The notes under the pieces were generated by a model that worked only from the letters and a program-made list of their open reading frames with translations, did no database searches and had not been told where the DNA came from. 20,718 nucleotides of DNA from UBA1268 sp965662195. GTDB taxonomy: Bacteria > Planctomycetota > Planctomycetia > Pirellulales > UBA1268. The position numbers and the translations under genes were made by a program. Shown one piece after another: positions 7,053 to 14,758 of the stretch (its first letter is position 1; each line of letters starts with the position of its first letter). Where the stretch lies: assembly GCA_965662195.1 (NCBI GenBank), contig CBFIHA010000066.1:1-20718 (forward strand). The letters run 5' to 3'.

Positions 7053-9769
7053 CCTTTACCAAGCCTTTGCGCCCTTACAGCATTCTGCTGCTGGTCGGCC
7101 TGCTGGCCTTTCCGGCAGCGGCCGCCACCGTTTCACCACCCACCCCGACCATGCCGTCGGTCCACCGGGCGGTGCTCGAACAGCACTGTTTCCGCTGCCA
7201 CGGCCCGGACGATCCCGGCGGCGGGGTACGGCTGGACAGCCTGCCGCTGACGATCACCGACATCCAGACCGCTGAGCGGTGGCAGAAGGTGCTGGGGGTA
7301 CTCAACGCCGGTGAGATGCCGCCGGCTGACGAGCCACCACTCGACCCTACCGCCAAGGCTGACCTGCTCGCTGACTTAGCCAGCGTGATGGTCGATGCCC
7401 GCCGGCTGCTGGCCGATTCGGGTGGCACGATCGTGATGCGGCGGCTGAATCAGCGGGAATATGCCGGCACGCTACGGGAGCTGCTCGGCGTTGCGATCAA
7501 CGTGGCCGAACTGCCCCCCGACACGAGCGACGGGGCATTCGACACGGTCGGGGCCAACCTGTTCATGTCGGGCAACCAGTTTGAGCAGTACCGGGCCCTC
7601 GGCCGGGAGGCCCTCGACGAGGCCTTCGCCCGCCGGCAGGCCGCCGCCGAACACCACATCCTTCGCCATGAGGCGGAGACCGCCGTGCGGGACCTTGCCA
7701 AGCAAGAGGCCGAGGGCCTCGCTGCCGAGGCCCGGGCCAAGCGGTGGATTGCCGCCGTCGAAGCCGCCGCCGCCCGGCCCGAGAATGCCGAGGCGGTGGC
7801 CGCCATCCGGGCGACTGCCAAGAACGACGCCGAGTTCCGCCGCTCGTGGCGGAAGCTCAAAGGAGCCCCGCCTCCTGAGGACTTCGGCTTTCGCACGGTC
7901 GAGGAGAACTCGGACAAGGCCAACCGGGCAGCCGGTTTTTCAACCAGCTATTTCTCGGACTACCACCGGGCCTTCTTCAAGCTGCCACACCTCGACACCG
8001 GCACCTACCTGACGATCCACACCCTCAGCACCAACGTCACGCTGATGGTGCCGCACCGCTGGCCACCGGGAAACTATCTGATCAGGGTTCGGGCTGCGGC
8101 CGTGCCCGACGCCCCGCCGGAACGTCGCTTCATCGAGTTTGGCACCCGGCCGCGGGCGGGCCAGGCGCTTACCAGCCACGAGGTGACCGGCACACTGGAA
8201 CAGCCGCAGACGATTGAGATTCCCTTCACCTTCACCCGGCAGCATACCGACAGCCAGGACCGGACGATCTTCATCCGCGAAAAGGGCACGGCCGACCATT
8301 ACCTGCAGACCCGCATCGTGTTCGGGAACGGCAAGAAGGCCAACGGCATCGGGCCGCCGGTGACGATCTGGGTGGACTGGCTTGAGGTCGAGCGGCTGCC
8401 CGAAGCAGACCCGCTGGCGGCTGGCCTGGCCGCCCTCGCCCCGATCCCGCTTGCCGACCCTCCCGCCAGCCCCGCTACCGCTGCTGCGGCCTTTCGCGAC
8501 GACCTGCGACTCGCACTGGAGCGATTCTGTGTTGCCGCCTACCGCGGCCGGCAGGCCAGCGGGGCTTTTGTTGACCGGCTGGTAAGACACTATGAAAGCC
8601 GCCGCTCCGCCGGTGACAGCCATGCCGATACCCTCAAGGACACCCTGTCGCTGGTGCTGGCCTCGCCGATGTTTCTCTACCTGGCCGAGCCCGATCCGGC
8701 CGAGGGGCACCGCCCGCTGACCGCTCCCGAGCTGGCCGTCCGGCTGGCCTATTTTCTCTGGGGTGCCCCACCCGATGCCCAGCTGCATGAACTGGCCACG
8801 GCGGGAACCCTGACGACGCCAGCGGTGCTGGCCGCAGAAGTTGACCGGCTGCTGGATGACCCGCGGGCCGACGGCTTGGTGCGGCCCTTTGTCCATCAGT
8901 GGCTCGGCCTCGACCGGCTCGACTTTTTCGAGTTTGACCGCAACCGCTTCGGCCACTTCGACGCCAGCACCAAGCTGGCCGCCCGCGAGGAGGTCTTTGC
9001 AACCGTCCGGCATCTGCTGGCCACCGACGGCAGCCTGCGTGACCTGCTGGCAGCCGACTATGTCGTCATCAACGGCGTGCTGGCCCGGTATTACGACATT
9101 GATGATGTGCATGGTGATGCCTTTCGCCCGGTCACCGTGCCCCCCGGCTCGCCCCGCGGCGGCCTGCTGGGCATGGCAGCCATTCTGGCGATGGGCAGCA
9201 ACGGCCAGACCACCAGCCCGGTCGAGCGGGGTGCCTGGGTGCTGCGCAAGCTGCTCGATGACCCACCCCCGCCGGCCCCGGCCAACGTGCCGCAGATCGC
9301 CCGCCTTGCCGGCAAGACCCTGACCACCCGCGAGCGGCTGGCGGTCCATCAAGACGCTCCGCAGTGCGCCAGCTGCCATCGCACGATCGATCCGGTGGGC
9401 TTCGCCCTGGAAAACTTCGATGCCGTCGGCCAGTGGCGGACCGAGGACAGCTATCAGGCGATGACCGACGCGGGCAAACCCGACCCGTCCCAACAAAAGC
9501 TCACCTGGACGATCGACCCAGCCGGCCAGTTCTACGGTGGCCCCGCCTTCACCGACTTTCACGAGTTCCGGAGGATCATCGCCAGCCACGACCGCGACTT
9601 TGTCCGGGGTGTGACCAAGGCCCTGCTGGAATACGCCCTTGGCCGCCCCTGCGGCTTTGCCGACGAGCCTCTGGTTGCCGACCTGGTCGACCGGGCTGCC
9701 AGCCACGACTTCGGCCTGCGGACCCTGATCCACCAGCTCGTGGCCAGCGACGCCTTTCACCAGAAATGA
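7049..9769 (+). CDS. DUF1587/DUF1595/DUF1592/DUF1588/DUF1585 planctomycete cytochrome protein
   Basis: This 906-aa exported protein has a signal peptide at 1-26 (hydrophobic ILLLVGLLAFPAAAA). A cytochrome-c-like domain with CFRCH at 47-51 comes next, followed by GEMPPADEPP, the usual Met-Pro-Pro ligand region. DUF1587 lies at about 128-185 (MRRLNQREYAGTLRELLG). A charged, Ala/Glu-rich helical insertion covers about 186-275, and a beta-rich segment covers about 310-450. DUF1595 (483-545), DUF1592 (556-685), DUF1588 (705-800) and DUF1585 (830-903) complete it. A second CxxCH, CASCH at 773-777, sits in DUF1588. The family role is unproven; two haem motifs imply envelope redox chemistry. ATG 7049 overlaps the preceding stop by 4 nt. 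The DUF1552 gene follows after 43 nt, the normal partner for this family. Confidence 0.95.
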   Translation: MTFTKPLRPYSILLLVGLLAFPAAAATVSPPTPTMPSVHRAVLEQHCFRCHGPDDPGGGVRLDSLPLTITDIQTAERWQKVLGVLNAGEMPPADEPPLDPTAKADLLADLASVMVDARRLLADSGGTIVMRRLNQREYAGTLRELLGVAINVAELPPDTSDGAFDTVGANLFMSGNQFEQYRALGREALDEAFARRQAAAEHHILRHEAETAVRDLAKQEAEGLAAEARAKRWIAAVEAAAARPENAEAVAAIRATAKNDAEFRRSWRKLKGAPPPEDFGFRTVEENSDKANRAAGFSTSYFSDYHRAFFKLPHLDTGTYLTIHTLSTNVTLMVPHRWPPGNYLIRVRAAAVPDAPPERRFIEFGTRPRAGQALTSHEVTGTLEQPQTIEIPFTFTRQHTDSQDRTIFIREKGTADHYLQTRIVFGNGKKANGIGPPVTIWVDWLEVERLPEADPLAAGLAALAPIPLADPPASPATAAAAFRDDLRLALERFCVAAYRGRQASGAFVDRLVRHYESRRSAGDSHADTLKDTLSLVLASPMFLYLAEPDPAEGHRPLTAPELAVRLAYFLWGAPPDAQLHELATAGTLTTPAVLAAEVDRLLDDPRADGLVRPFVHQWLGLDRLDFFEFDRNRFGHFDASTKLAAREEVFATVRHLLATDGSLRDLLAADYVVINGVLARYYDIDDVHGDAFRPVTVPPGSPRGGLLGMAAILAMGSNGQTTSPVERGAWVLRKLLDDPPPPAPANVPQIARLAGKTLTTRERLAVHQDAPQCASCHRTIDPVGFALENFDAVGQWRTEDSYQAMTDAGKPDPSQQKLTWTIDPAGQFYGGPAFTDFHEFRRIIASHDRDFVRGVTKALLEYALGRPCGFADEPLVADLVDRAASHDFGLRTLIHQLVASDAFHQK

Positions 9770-9812
9770 CCCGCTTCGAATCACCGAACAGAACCCCTTG
9801 GAGTGTGTTGAC

Positions 9813-11111
9813 ATGAGCCGTTCCCAGTCACGTCGTCGGTTTCTGCGGTCAAGCACCGCCTTGGTCGCGTTGCCCGCGTTTGAATCACTGGGCGGTGCCG
9901 CTCCCGCCCGGGCAGCCACACCGGCAGCCGCCCCGCCCAAGCGGCTGGTGTTTCTGAGCTTTGGCTGGGGCGTGACCGAAGAAAGCTGGTACCCCGACAT
10001 CGCCACGCCCGGTCCGGACTATGTCCTGCCCACTGGCCTTGCGCCACTGGCCCGTCACAAGGCCGACTTCACCGTCATCCAGAATCTCTGGCACAAGTAC
10101 TCCAACGAGGGCCACGAGGGCAGCACGATGTGGCTGACCGGGGCCAATCGCTACGCCCATCCGGGCCAGAACTTTCACAACGAGATCTCGGCCGACCAGG
10201 TGGCGGCGGCCCAGTTTGGGCTGCAGACCCGGTTTGCCTCGATCCAGCTCAATCCGGGTGACCGGGCAGTTGCCTCGGGCCATGGACCGGGCCTGTCGCT
10301 GGCCTGGGACGTCCGGGGCAAGCCGATTGGCGGCTTCAACACGCCGGTCGAGGCCTATCACAAGCTCTTTTCAGCCGACAAGACTCCGCTGGCCCAGCAG
10401 CAGGCCCGGCTGGCCCAGCAACAGAGCGTGCTCGACACGGTGCTGGAAAACGCCCGCGACCTGGAGCGTCGCCTTGGCAAGACCGATCGTGACAAGCTGG
10501 AGGAATACTTCGAGGGCATTCGCGACATCGAGCTTCGGCTTGCCAAAGAGATGAAGTGGCTGGGCGTGCCGCGGCCACCGGCGCCGCTTGCAGAGCCCAA
10601 AGCTGGCATGGAGGGGAAGGAAGAAATCAAGCTGATGTACGACCTGCTGGTGGCGGCCCTGCAGACCGATTCCACCCGGGTGATCACCTACCGCCAGCCG
10701 GTCAACACCCTGCTGACGAGCATCGGCCAGAAGGTGTTTCCCCACGACATGAGTCACTACCACACCACGCGGGCCGAAAAGCTCGCCTGCTCGCAACAGC
10801 GGGATCTCACCCAAAGCGATCTGCTCGCCGGCCTCCTCGACCGCCTCAAGCAGACCGCAGAGGCCGATGGCTCCCACCTGTTTGACCACACCACGGTGGT
10901 CTACGGCAGCAACCTCCGCACCGGCCATGAGCTTTCCAACTGTCCCACGCTGATTGCCGGCCGCGGGGCGGGCATCAGGCTTGGCCAGCACCTGGTGATG
11001 CCGAAGCAGACGCCGCTGAACAACTGCTGGCTGACCCTCCTGCAGGGCTCGGGCGTCCAGGTCGATCGGCATGGCGACTCAACCGGCATCCTGGAGGAAC
11101 TTCTGGCATGA
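9813..11111 (+). CDS. DUF1552 family Tat-exported protein
   Basis: This 432-aa DUF1552 protein is the usual companion of DUF1592-type cytochromes in planctomycetes, analogous to DUF1501 with DUF1553. A twin-arginine signal, SRRRFLRSS, lies at 6-14 and is followed by a short Ala/Leu-rich segment with AxA-type cleavage near residue 35. The body opens with RLVFLSFGWGV and contains the helical DKLEEYFEGIRDIE and the family block PHDMSHY. The function is unknown. ATG 9813 is chosen over a TTG five codons earlier because GGAG lies 9 nt upstream of it. The gene ends in a 4-nt ATGA overlap with the LRR gene, and an internal GGAGGA at 11093-11098 serves as that gene's RBS. Confidence 0.94.
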   Translation: MSRSQSRRRFLRSSTALVALPAFESLGGAAPARAATPAAAPPKRLVFLSFGWGVTEESWYPDIATPGPDYVLPTGLAPLARHKADFTVIQNLWHKYSNEGHEGSTMWLTGANRYAHPGQNFHNEISADQVAAAQFGLQTRFASIQLNPGDRAVASGHGPGLSLAWDVRGKPIGGFNTPVEAYHKLFSADKTPLAQQQARLAQQQSVLDTVLENARDLERRLGKTDRDKLEEYFEGIRDIELRLAKEMKWLGVPRPPAPLAEPKAGMEGKEEIKLMYDLLVAALQTDSTRVITYRQPVNTLLTSIGQKVFPHDMSHYHTTRAEKLACSQQRDLTQSDLLAGLLDRLKQTAEADGSHLFDHTTVVYGSNLRTGHELSNCPTLIAGRGAGIRLGQHLVMPKQTPLNNCWLTLLQGSGVQVDRHGDSTGILEELLA

Positions 11112-12439
11112 CACGTATTCTCCTCCGGTGGGCCGGCCTCACCGTCGTCCTGGCCATGACGGCAGTGCTTGGGGCCGCACCGGCCACCACCGCAGCACAG
11201 CCTGCCCCCAACCGCACCGATGCGGTGAACGCGGCACAGCCCCCACCAGTCAAGACGACGCGGCCGTTTGGAGTGGCCCCTGCGGGCCTGACCTCTCCCG
11301 AGTTGGCCAACGCAGTGGAGCAGATGGCAGCGGCCAGCGTGCTGCCGGGCAGCCGGGGTTCGATCACGCGGATGCGGTGGTCGAACGACAAGCCCCCCAA
11401 ACTCTGGTTTGTCGGCCTCTGGGGGCCGAAGATCGACAACGACCTGATCGCCCTGACCGCCCACACACCCGATCTCTGGTCGGTTGCACTGCACGAGCCG
11501 CACATCGACGACGAAGGCATGCAGGCACTCGCCCGGCTCCCAAAGCTGCGGTATCTCACCATCGACCCGATTGAACGGTGGTCGAGGCCGGGGTTCACGT
11601 CGCTGATGTACTGCTTTCCCGATCTGCCTCCCGTAACCGACCGGCCCCGGGTGACGGGCCGATCGCTGGCCGCGTTTGCAGACGCTGCAGCCCTTGAGGG
11701 GCTGTCGCTGCTCGATGCCGTCGTTGAGTCGGAGGCTCTTGCCGCCCTGGCCCGGATGCCAAAGCTCGCGCGGGTATCGCTGCCATGCGTGATCGACGCG
11801 ACGGCGGTGGGGCACCTGCAGGCCTGCCGCCGGCTGAGCGGCCTCACCCTCGGTTACCGGGAAGTGACGGCCGACGAAATCAAGCGGCTGGCCATCTGGA
11901 AAGGCCTCCGCAGCCTGACAATCACCCATGCCGAGCTCTCCGCCACAGCGCTGGCCGCCCTGGCGGCTCTGCCCGCCATCACTTCGCTTGAACTCGTCGC
12001 CTGCGGCATCACTGACGACCGGCTGGCCCAGCTGCGGCTGCCAGCCACGGTCACCACGCTGAGTCTGCGGCAAAATCCGCTGGCGGGGCGGGGGCTGGCC
12101 GCTATCGATTCGCCGTCACTCAAGACGCTGGGGCTGGAACACACCGACCTTGCGGACGACAGCCTCAGCGTTCTGCCGGCCTTCACCGGGCTTGAGAAGC
12201 TCTTCCTCAGTTACTGCAAGGGGATTACCGACCAGGGCATCCGCTCGGGGGCTCTCCAGTCGATGACCCGCCTGCGCGAGCTGCGGCTGCGGGGACTACA
12301 GCAGGTCACCGACGCGGTGGTTGCCGACCTCGGGAAGTTTGGCCATCTCAAGACGATTTCAGTCCGGGGAGCCGGGGTGTCCTGGGACGGCGTCGCCCAA
12401 CTCAAGCGGGCCATGCCCGAGACATTTGTGTTCAAGTAG
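11108..12439 (+). CDS. exported leucine-rich-repeat protein
   Basis: This 443-aa protein has a signal peptide (about 1-30, hydrophobic TVVLAMTAVLGAAPA). The rest is built from irregular leucine-rich repeats of about 23-26 residues. Examples are LWSVALHEPHIDDEGMQAL, the run around LSLRQNPLAGRGL, the next around LGLEHTDLADDSL, and LRELRLRGLQQVTDAVV. The 'x-L-x-L-x-x-x-x-I-T-D-x-G' style resembles the LRR proteins that planctomycetes encode in large numbers. No catalytic domain is seen, so protein or ligand binding in the envelope is inferred. GGAGGA 9 nt before the ATG is a strong RBS, and the start overlaps the DUF1552 stop. It is the last gene of the sigma-headed unit; a weak terminator follows 23 nt after the stop. 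Confidence 0.88.
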   Translation: MTRILLRWAGLTVVLAMTAVLGAAPATTAAQPAPNRTDAVNAAQPPPVKTTRPFGVAPAGLTSPELANAVEQMAAASVLPGSRGSITRMRWSNDKPPKLWFVGLWGPKIDNDLIALTAHTPDLWSVALHEPHIDDEGMQALARLPKLRYLTIDPIERWSRPGFTSLMYCFPDLPPVTDRPRVTGRSLAAFADAAALEGLSLLDAVVESEALAALARMPKLARVSLPCVIDATAVGHLQACRRLSGLTLGYREVTADEIKRLAIWKGLRSLTITHAELSATALAALAALPAITSLELVACGITDDRLAQLRLPATVTTLSLRQNPLAGRGLAAIDSPSLKTLGLEHTDLADDSLSVLPAFTGLEKLFLSYCKGITDQGIRSGALQSMTRLRELRLRGLQQVTDAVVADLGKFGHLKTISVRGAGVSWDGVAQLKRAMPETFVFK

Positions 12440-12462
12440 TGGCTGGCTGCGGGCACCAATCG

Positions 12463-12482
12463 CCATCATTGATGGGTTTTTT
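12463..12482 (+). terminator. weak intrinsic terminator after the LRR gene
   Basis: CCATC-ATT-GATGG (12463-12475) folds as a 5-bp stem with a 3-nt loop and is followed after one G by TTTTTT (12477-12482). It lies just past the LRR stop, at the end of the sigma-headed operon. The stem is short, so efficiency is uncertain. Confidence 0.5.
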
Positions 12483-12509
12483 GACTGACAACCGGATCGC
12501 CGAAAAAAT
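12481..12509 (+). promoter_or_regulatory. candidate sigma70-type promoter of the DUF1559 gene
   Basis: TTGACT (12481-12486, 5/6 match to -35) and AAAAAT (12504-12509, 4/6 match to -10) are separated by 17 bp. They begin within the terminator T-tract and lie about 100 nt before the ATG at 12609. Placement between the LRR terminator and the DUF1559 gene fits an independent transcription unit. Confidence 0.35.
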
Positions 12510-12608
12510 TGTCCAATCATCGGCACCGGCGGCAGAAGCGCAGTTGGGCGGGGTTCTCTCGTTGCTTGTCTGCTTCTCGCCTGCTTTCTGTATCGAAGGG
12601 GGTTTCCG

Positions 12609-13655
12609 ATGATTCCAACCGAAAAGGCACACCGCGGCCGCTCTCGGAGGGCCGCGTTTACGCTGATTGAGTTATTGGTGGTGATCGCCATTATCGGCGT
12701 GCTGGTCGGCCTGCTGCTGCCGGCTGTGCAGACCGCCCGCGAGGCGGCCCGCCGGGCAGCCTGCACCAACAAGCTCAAGCAGCTCTCGCTGGCCGTGCTC
12801 AACTATGTCGATGCACGCGGGGTGTTCCCAGCGGCAGCGGTCACCCGGCCGTCAGGCCAGGCAGGTGCGTATTCCTGGACGACCGGGATCAGCGTCGGCC
12901 CGTCCTGGTCGGTTCTGATCTTGCCTCAACTTGAAGAACTCGCCCGCTACGACACCTTCAACATGAATGGCACCTTTGCCGGCTGCTTCAACAATGACAG
13001 CGGGGCGAACAACTATGCGCAGCAGAAGCTGCGAAATGACGCCTTCATCTGCCCGAGCAACCTGCATAGCTCGCTCACCTCTGGTACAGCCGGGGTGAAC
13101 GGTCCCTATGCAGGCACCAGCTACTTTCCAGTGATCGGGGGCGGCGCAGTCACCGGATCTGGCTATTCCAACTGTCCGTCTACGGTTGGCCCGACGACGC
13201 CGACAAGTGACCCGCCCTGCCGATCGACCGGCTATCGCCCCCTCGCCGCCGGTGGCGTCATGTTCCTCAACTCGGCTACCAAGTTCAGGCATATTACGGA
13301 CGGCAGCAGCAAGTCATTCCTCTTGGGGGAAACCCGCTACTCAAACCTTGCGACAGGCCACAACTGGTCCTCGGGCAGTAAAGGCTGTGAATACACCTGG
13401 GCCTCATCGGTCTATCGGGGAGCCAACGGTTGGCTCGTCAACGGAGCGGTGGCAGCCAACATGCTGAACCCCGACTGTGATCCAGTAACGGCTCGTTGTG
13501 AGCCCGAATCACATGCGAATTTCGGCAGCTTTCATTTTGGCGGGGCCCAATTCGCCCTGGCCGATGGCTCCGTGCACTTCCTTTCCGACGCCGTGAATGC
13601 CGCTGTGATCCGCAGCCTTGGCCAGGTGGCCAGCGGAGATGGGACCCTGCCATGA
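12609..13655 (+). CDS. DUF1559 family pseudopilin-like protein
   Basis: This 348-aa protein has a type IV prepilin N-terminus, RAAFTLIELLVVIAIIG (positions 14-30), with the conserved Glu at 21 and Ala rather than Gly before the cleaved Phe. The helix continues into TAREAARRAACTNKLKQL, the standard DUF1559 (SBP_bac_10) block. The C-terminus has the family's H-x-G-G-AQFALADGSVHFLSD motif. These proteins are highly amplified in planctomycetes and are presumed surface or filament-like, probably processed by a prepilin peptidase; their exact role is unknown. ATG 12609 has AAGGGGG about 6 nt upstream. It overlaps the lipoprotein gene by 4 nt (ATGA), the typical DUF1559-lipoprotein pair. Confidence 0.95.
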   Translation: MIPTEKAHRGRSRRAAFTLIELLVVIAIIGVLVGLLLPAVQTAREAARRAACTNKLKQLSLAVLNYVDARGVFPAAAVTRPSGQAGAYSWTTGISVGPSWSVLILPQLEELARYDTFNMNGTFAGCFNNDSGANNYAQQKLRNDAFICPSNLHSSLTSGTAGVNGPYAGTSYFPVIGGGAVTGSGYSNCPSTVGPTTPTSDPPCRSTGYRPLAAGGVMFLNSATKFRHITDGSSKSFLLGETRYSNLATGHNWSSGSKGCEYTWASSVYRGANGWLVNGAVAANMLNPDCDPVTARCEPESHANFGSFHFGGAQFALADGSVHFLSDAVNAAVIRSLGQVASGDGTLP

Positions 13656-14131
13656 GTACCGTCATGAATCGGTTTGCCTTCCCGGTGAGAAACTGCTGGC
13701 GATACCCGGCTGCCGCCAGCCCACGCACGTGGGCAACTTGCCCGAGCCTTTGGCTCGCGATCATCTGCCTGACCGCCTGCAGCGGCTGTGGCAGCAATGC
13801 CCCGCCCGGCCGGGTCACGACCGGAGGGACCGTTTCGGTTGCCGGCCAGCCAATCCCCGACGGTGAAATCCGCTTCGAGGCAATCACCGACGGGCTCGGC
13901 GGAGGATCGACCCAGATCGGCTCAGGCGGCCGGTTTTCGCTCTTCCTGCGGCCGGGCAGCTACCGGGTCGGCATTGTCTCGGTGGAAGGTGGCGTCAGCC
14001 CGGCCGGGGTCAGCGGCGCCGATCCAGCCAAGGTGCGGGTACCGGCTCGCTATGCCACGCCCGCGTCATCAGGCCTGGAGTACACCATCGACGCGGCTAA
14101 TCGCCAGCTGGCGATCGACCTGCCAAAGTGA
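13652..14131 (+). CDS. small carboxypeptidase-regulatory-like lipoprotein
   Basis: This 159-aa protein has a hydrophobic segment LWLAIICLTAC with lipobox LTAC at 40-43, so lipid attachment at Cys43 is expected. The mature part is a transthyretin/carboxypeptidase-regulatory-like beta-sandwich: GTVSVAGQPIPDGEIRFE, then GGRFSLFLRPGSYRVGI, then VPARY near the end. Such small lipoproteins regularly sit directly downstream of DUF1559 genes and may act with them at the cell surface. ATG 13652 overlaps the DUF1559 stop, with GGAGATGGGA upstream. The 32 residues before the hydrophobic core are unusually long for a lipoprotein signal, so ATG 13664 is an alternative. A GC-rich hairpin lies 14 nt past the stop. 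Confidence 0.87.
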   Translation: MSTVMNRFAFPVRNCWRYPAAASPRTWATCPSLWLAIICLTACSGCGSNAPPGRVTTGGTVSVAGQPIPDGEIRFEAITDGLGGGSTQIGSGGRFSLFLRPGSYRVGIVSVEGGVSPAGVSGADPAKVRVPARYATPASSGLEYTIDAANRQLAIDLPK

Positions 14132-14145
14132 GCCGACTCTCTCGG

Positions 14146-14167
14146 CCACCGGCGGCGGAGCCGGTGG
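14146..14167 (+). terminator. GC-rich hairpin after the lipoprotein gene
   Basis: CCACCGGC (14146-14153) and GCCGGTGG (14160-14167) form a perfect 8-bp stem with a 6-nt loop, 14 nt after the lipoprotein stop. No T-tract follows. It is therefore either a 3'-end-stabilising hairpin or a non-canonical terminator. Confidence 0.45.
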
Positions 14168-14348
14168 AGAACAGGACGGTCAATGGCTGTTTCGCGAGCT
14201 GAGGAACAGCTGTGAGCAGGAAAAAAGATTGCTCGCCGTGGCGCCGACCACCTCTGGATCATCCTCCTTCCCGGCCCCAAAGCTGGCATTGAGAGAGGAC
14301 ACTTGCCTCCGCTACCGTCTTCGAAGCGATTGACCAATCGGCCATGCC

Positions 14349-14720
14349 GGGGTCAGGTCTTGAAACTTGACCTTTGCCGGCGGCTTCTCTGCATTGGGTT
14401 GCCGCTCGCCTGTTTGGCTGCGAAAGGCTGAAGGCTCCAGCGCGGACTCTCTGAGGGAGCTCTTTCGGGGGTTCAGCGGGGGTCATTCTGGATGCGACGG
14501 GACACCCCCAGGGCAGCTCGTCGGTCTTTCGCCCCGTGCATGCGTCCAATTGATCCGTCGACGGAACTTTCCATTCGCCGTCTGGGCCGCGCTCGATTTC
14601 AAACGCCCCTCAATTGGCATGTGCCCGACCCTGCTCCATGAGATAGCTTCAAAAACACTGACGGGCTGTGGACAAGCCGTGAAATTTTTCCCGAAAAGTT
14701 GAATTTCAAGACCTGACCTC
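14349..14720. mobile_element. ~370-bp non-autonomous element with 15-bp inverted ends (REP/RAYT-like)
   Basis: GGTCAGGTCTTGAAA (14351-14365) and its exact reverse complement TTTCAAGACCTGACC (14704-14718) bound the segment. Similarity continues inward imperfectly for about a dozen more bases. The termini resemble, from memory, repeats found around REP-associated tyrosine transposases in many bacteria. The interior carries no transposase frame, so it would need help in trans. Inside are a 12-bp palindrome TCCGTCGACGGA (14554-14565) and an 8-bp inverted pair, CCAATTGA (14546-14553) with TCAATTGG (14610-14617). No flanking target duplication is obvious. It ends 40 bp before the LssY_C start and may supply or disrupt that gene's promoter. 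Confidence 0.6.
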
Positions 14721-14758
14721 GATTTTCCCCAACCAGAGGATCTCCTGAGGTGAACACC

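Larger units (their letters stand above)
14132..14758. other. 627-bp gap: hairpin, unexplained stretch and inverted-repeat element
   Basis: The first part carries the hairpin at 14146-14167. From about 14168 to 14348 I see no gene or signal I can support. From 14349 to 14718 lies the element with inverted ends described separately. The last 40 bases hold the RBS of the LssY_C gene. Short open frames here have no recognisable domains. Confidence 0.5.

Noticed and set aside
7940..10006. 688-codon minus-strand open frame opposite the cytochrome and DUF1552 genes
   Set aside because: It spans two well-supported genes on the other strand, has Gly/Gln/Val-rich low-information sequence and no recognisable family.
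10901..12073. 390-codon minus-strand frame over the LRR gene
   Set aside because: It is antisense to leucine repeats in a signal-peptide-bearing gene, and no start signal is present.
14367..14702. 111-codon plus-strand frame inside the inverted-repeat element
   Set aside because: It starts within the left terminal repeat, ends within the right one, has no RBS and matches no transposase motif.
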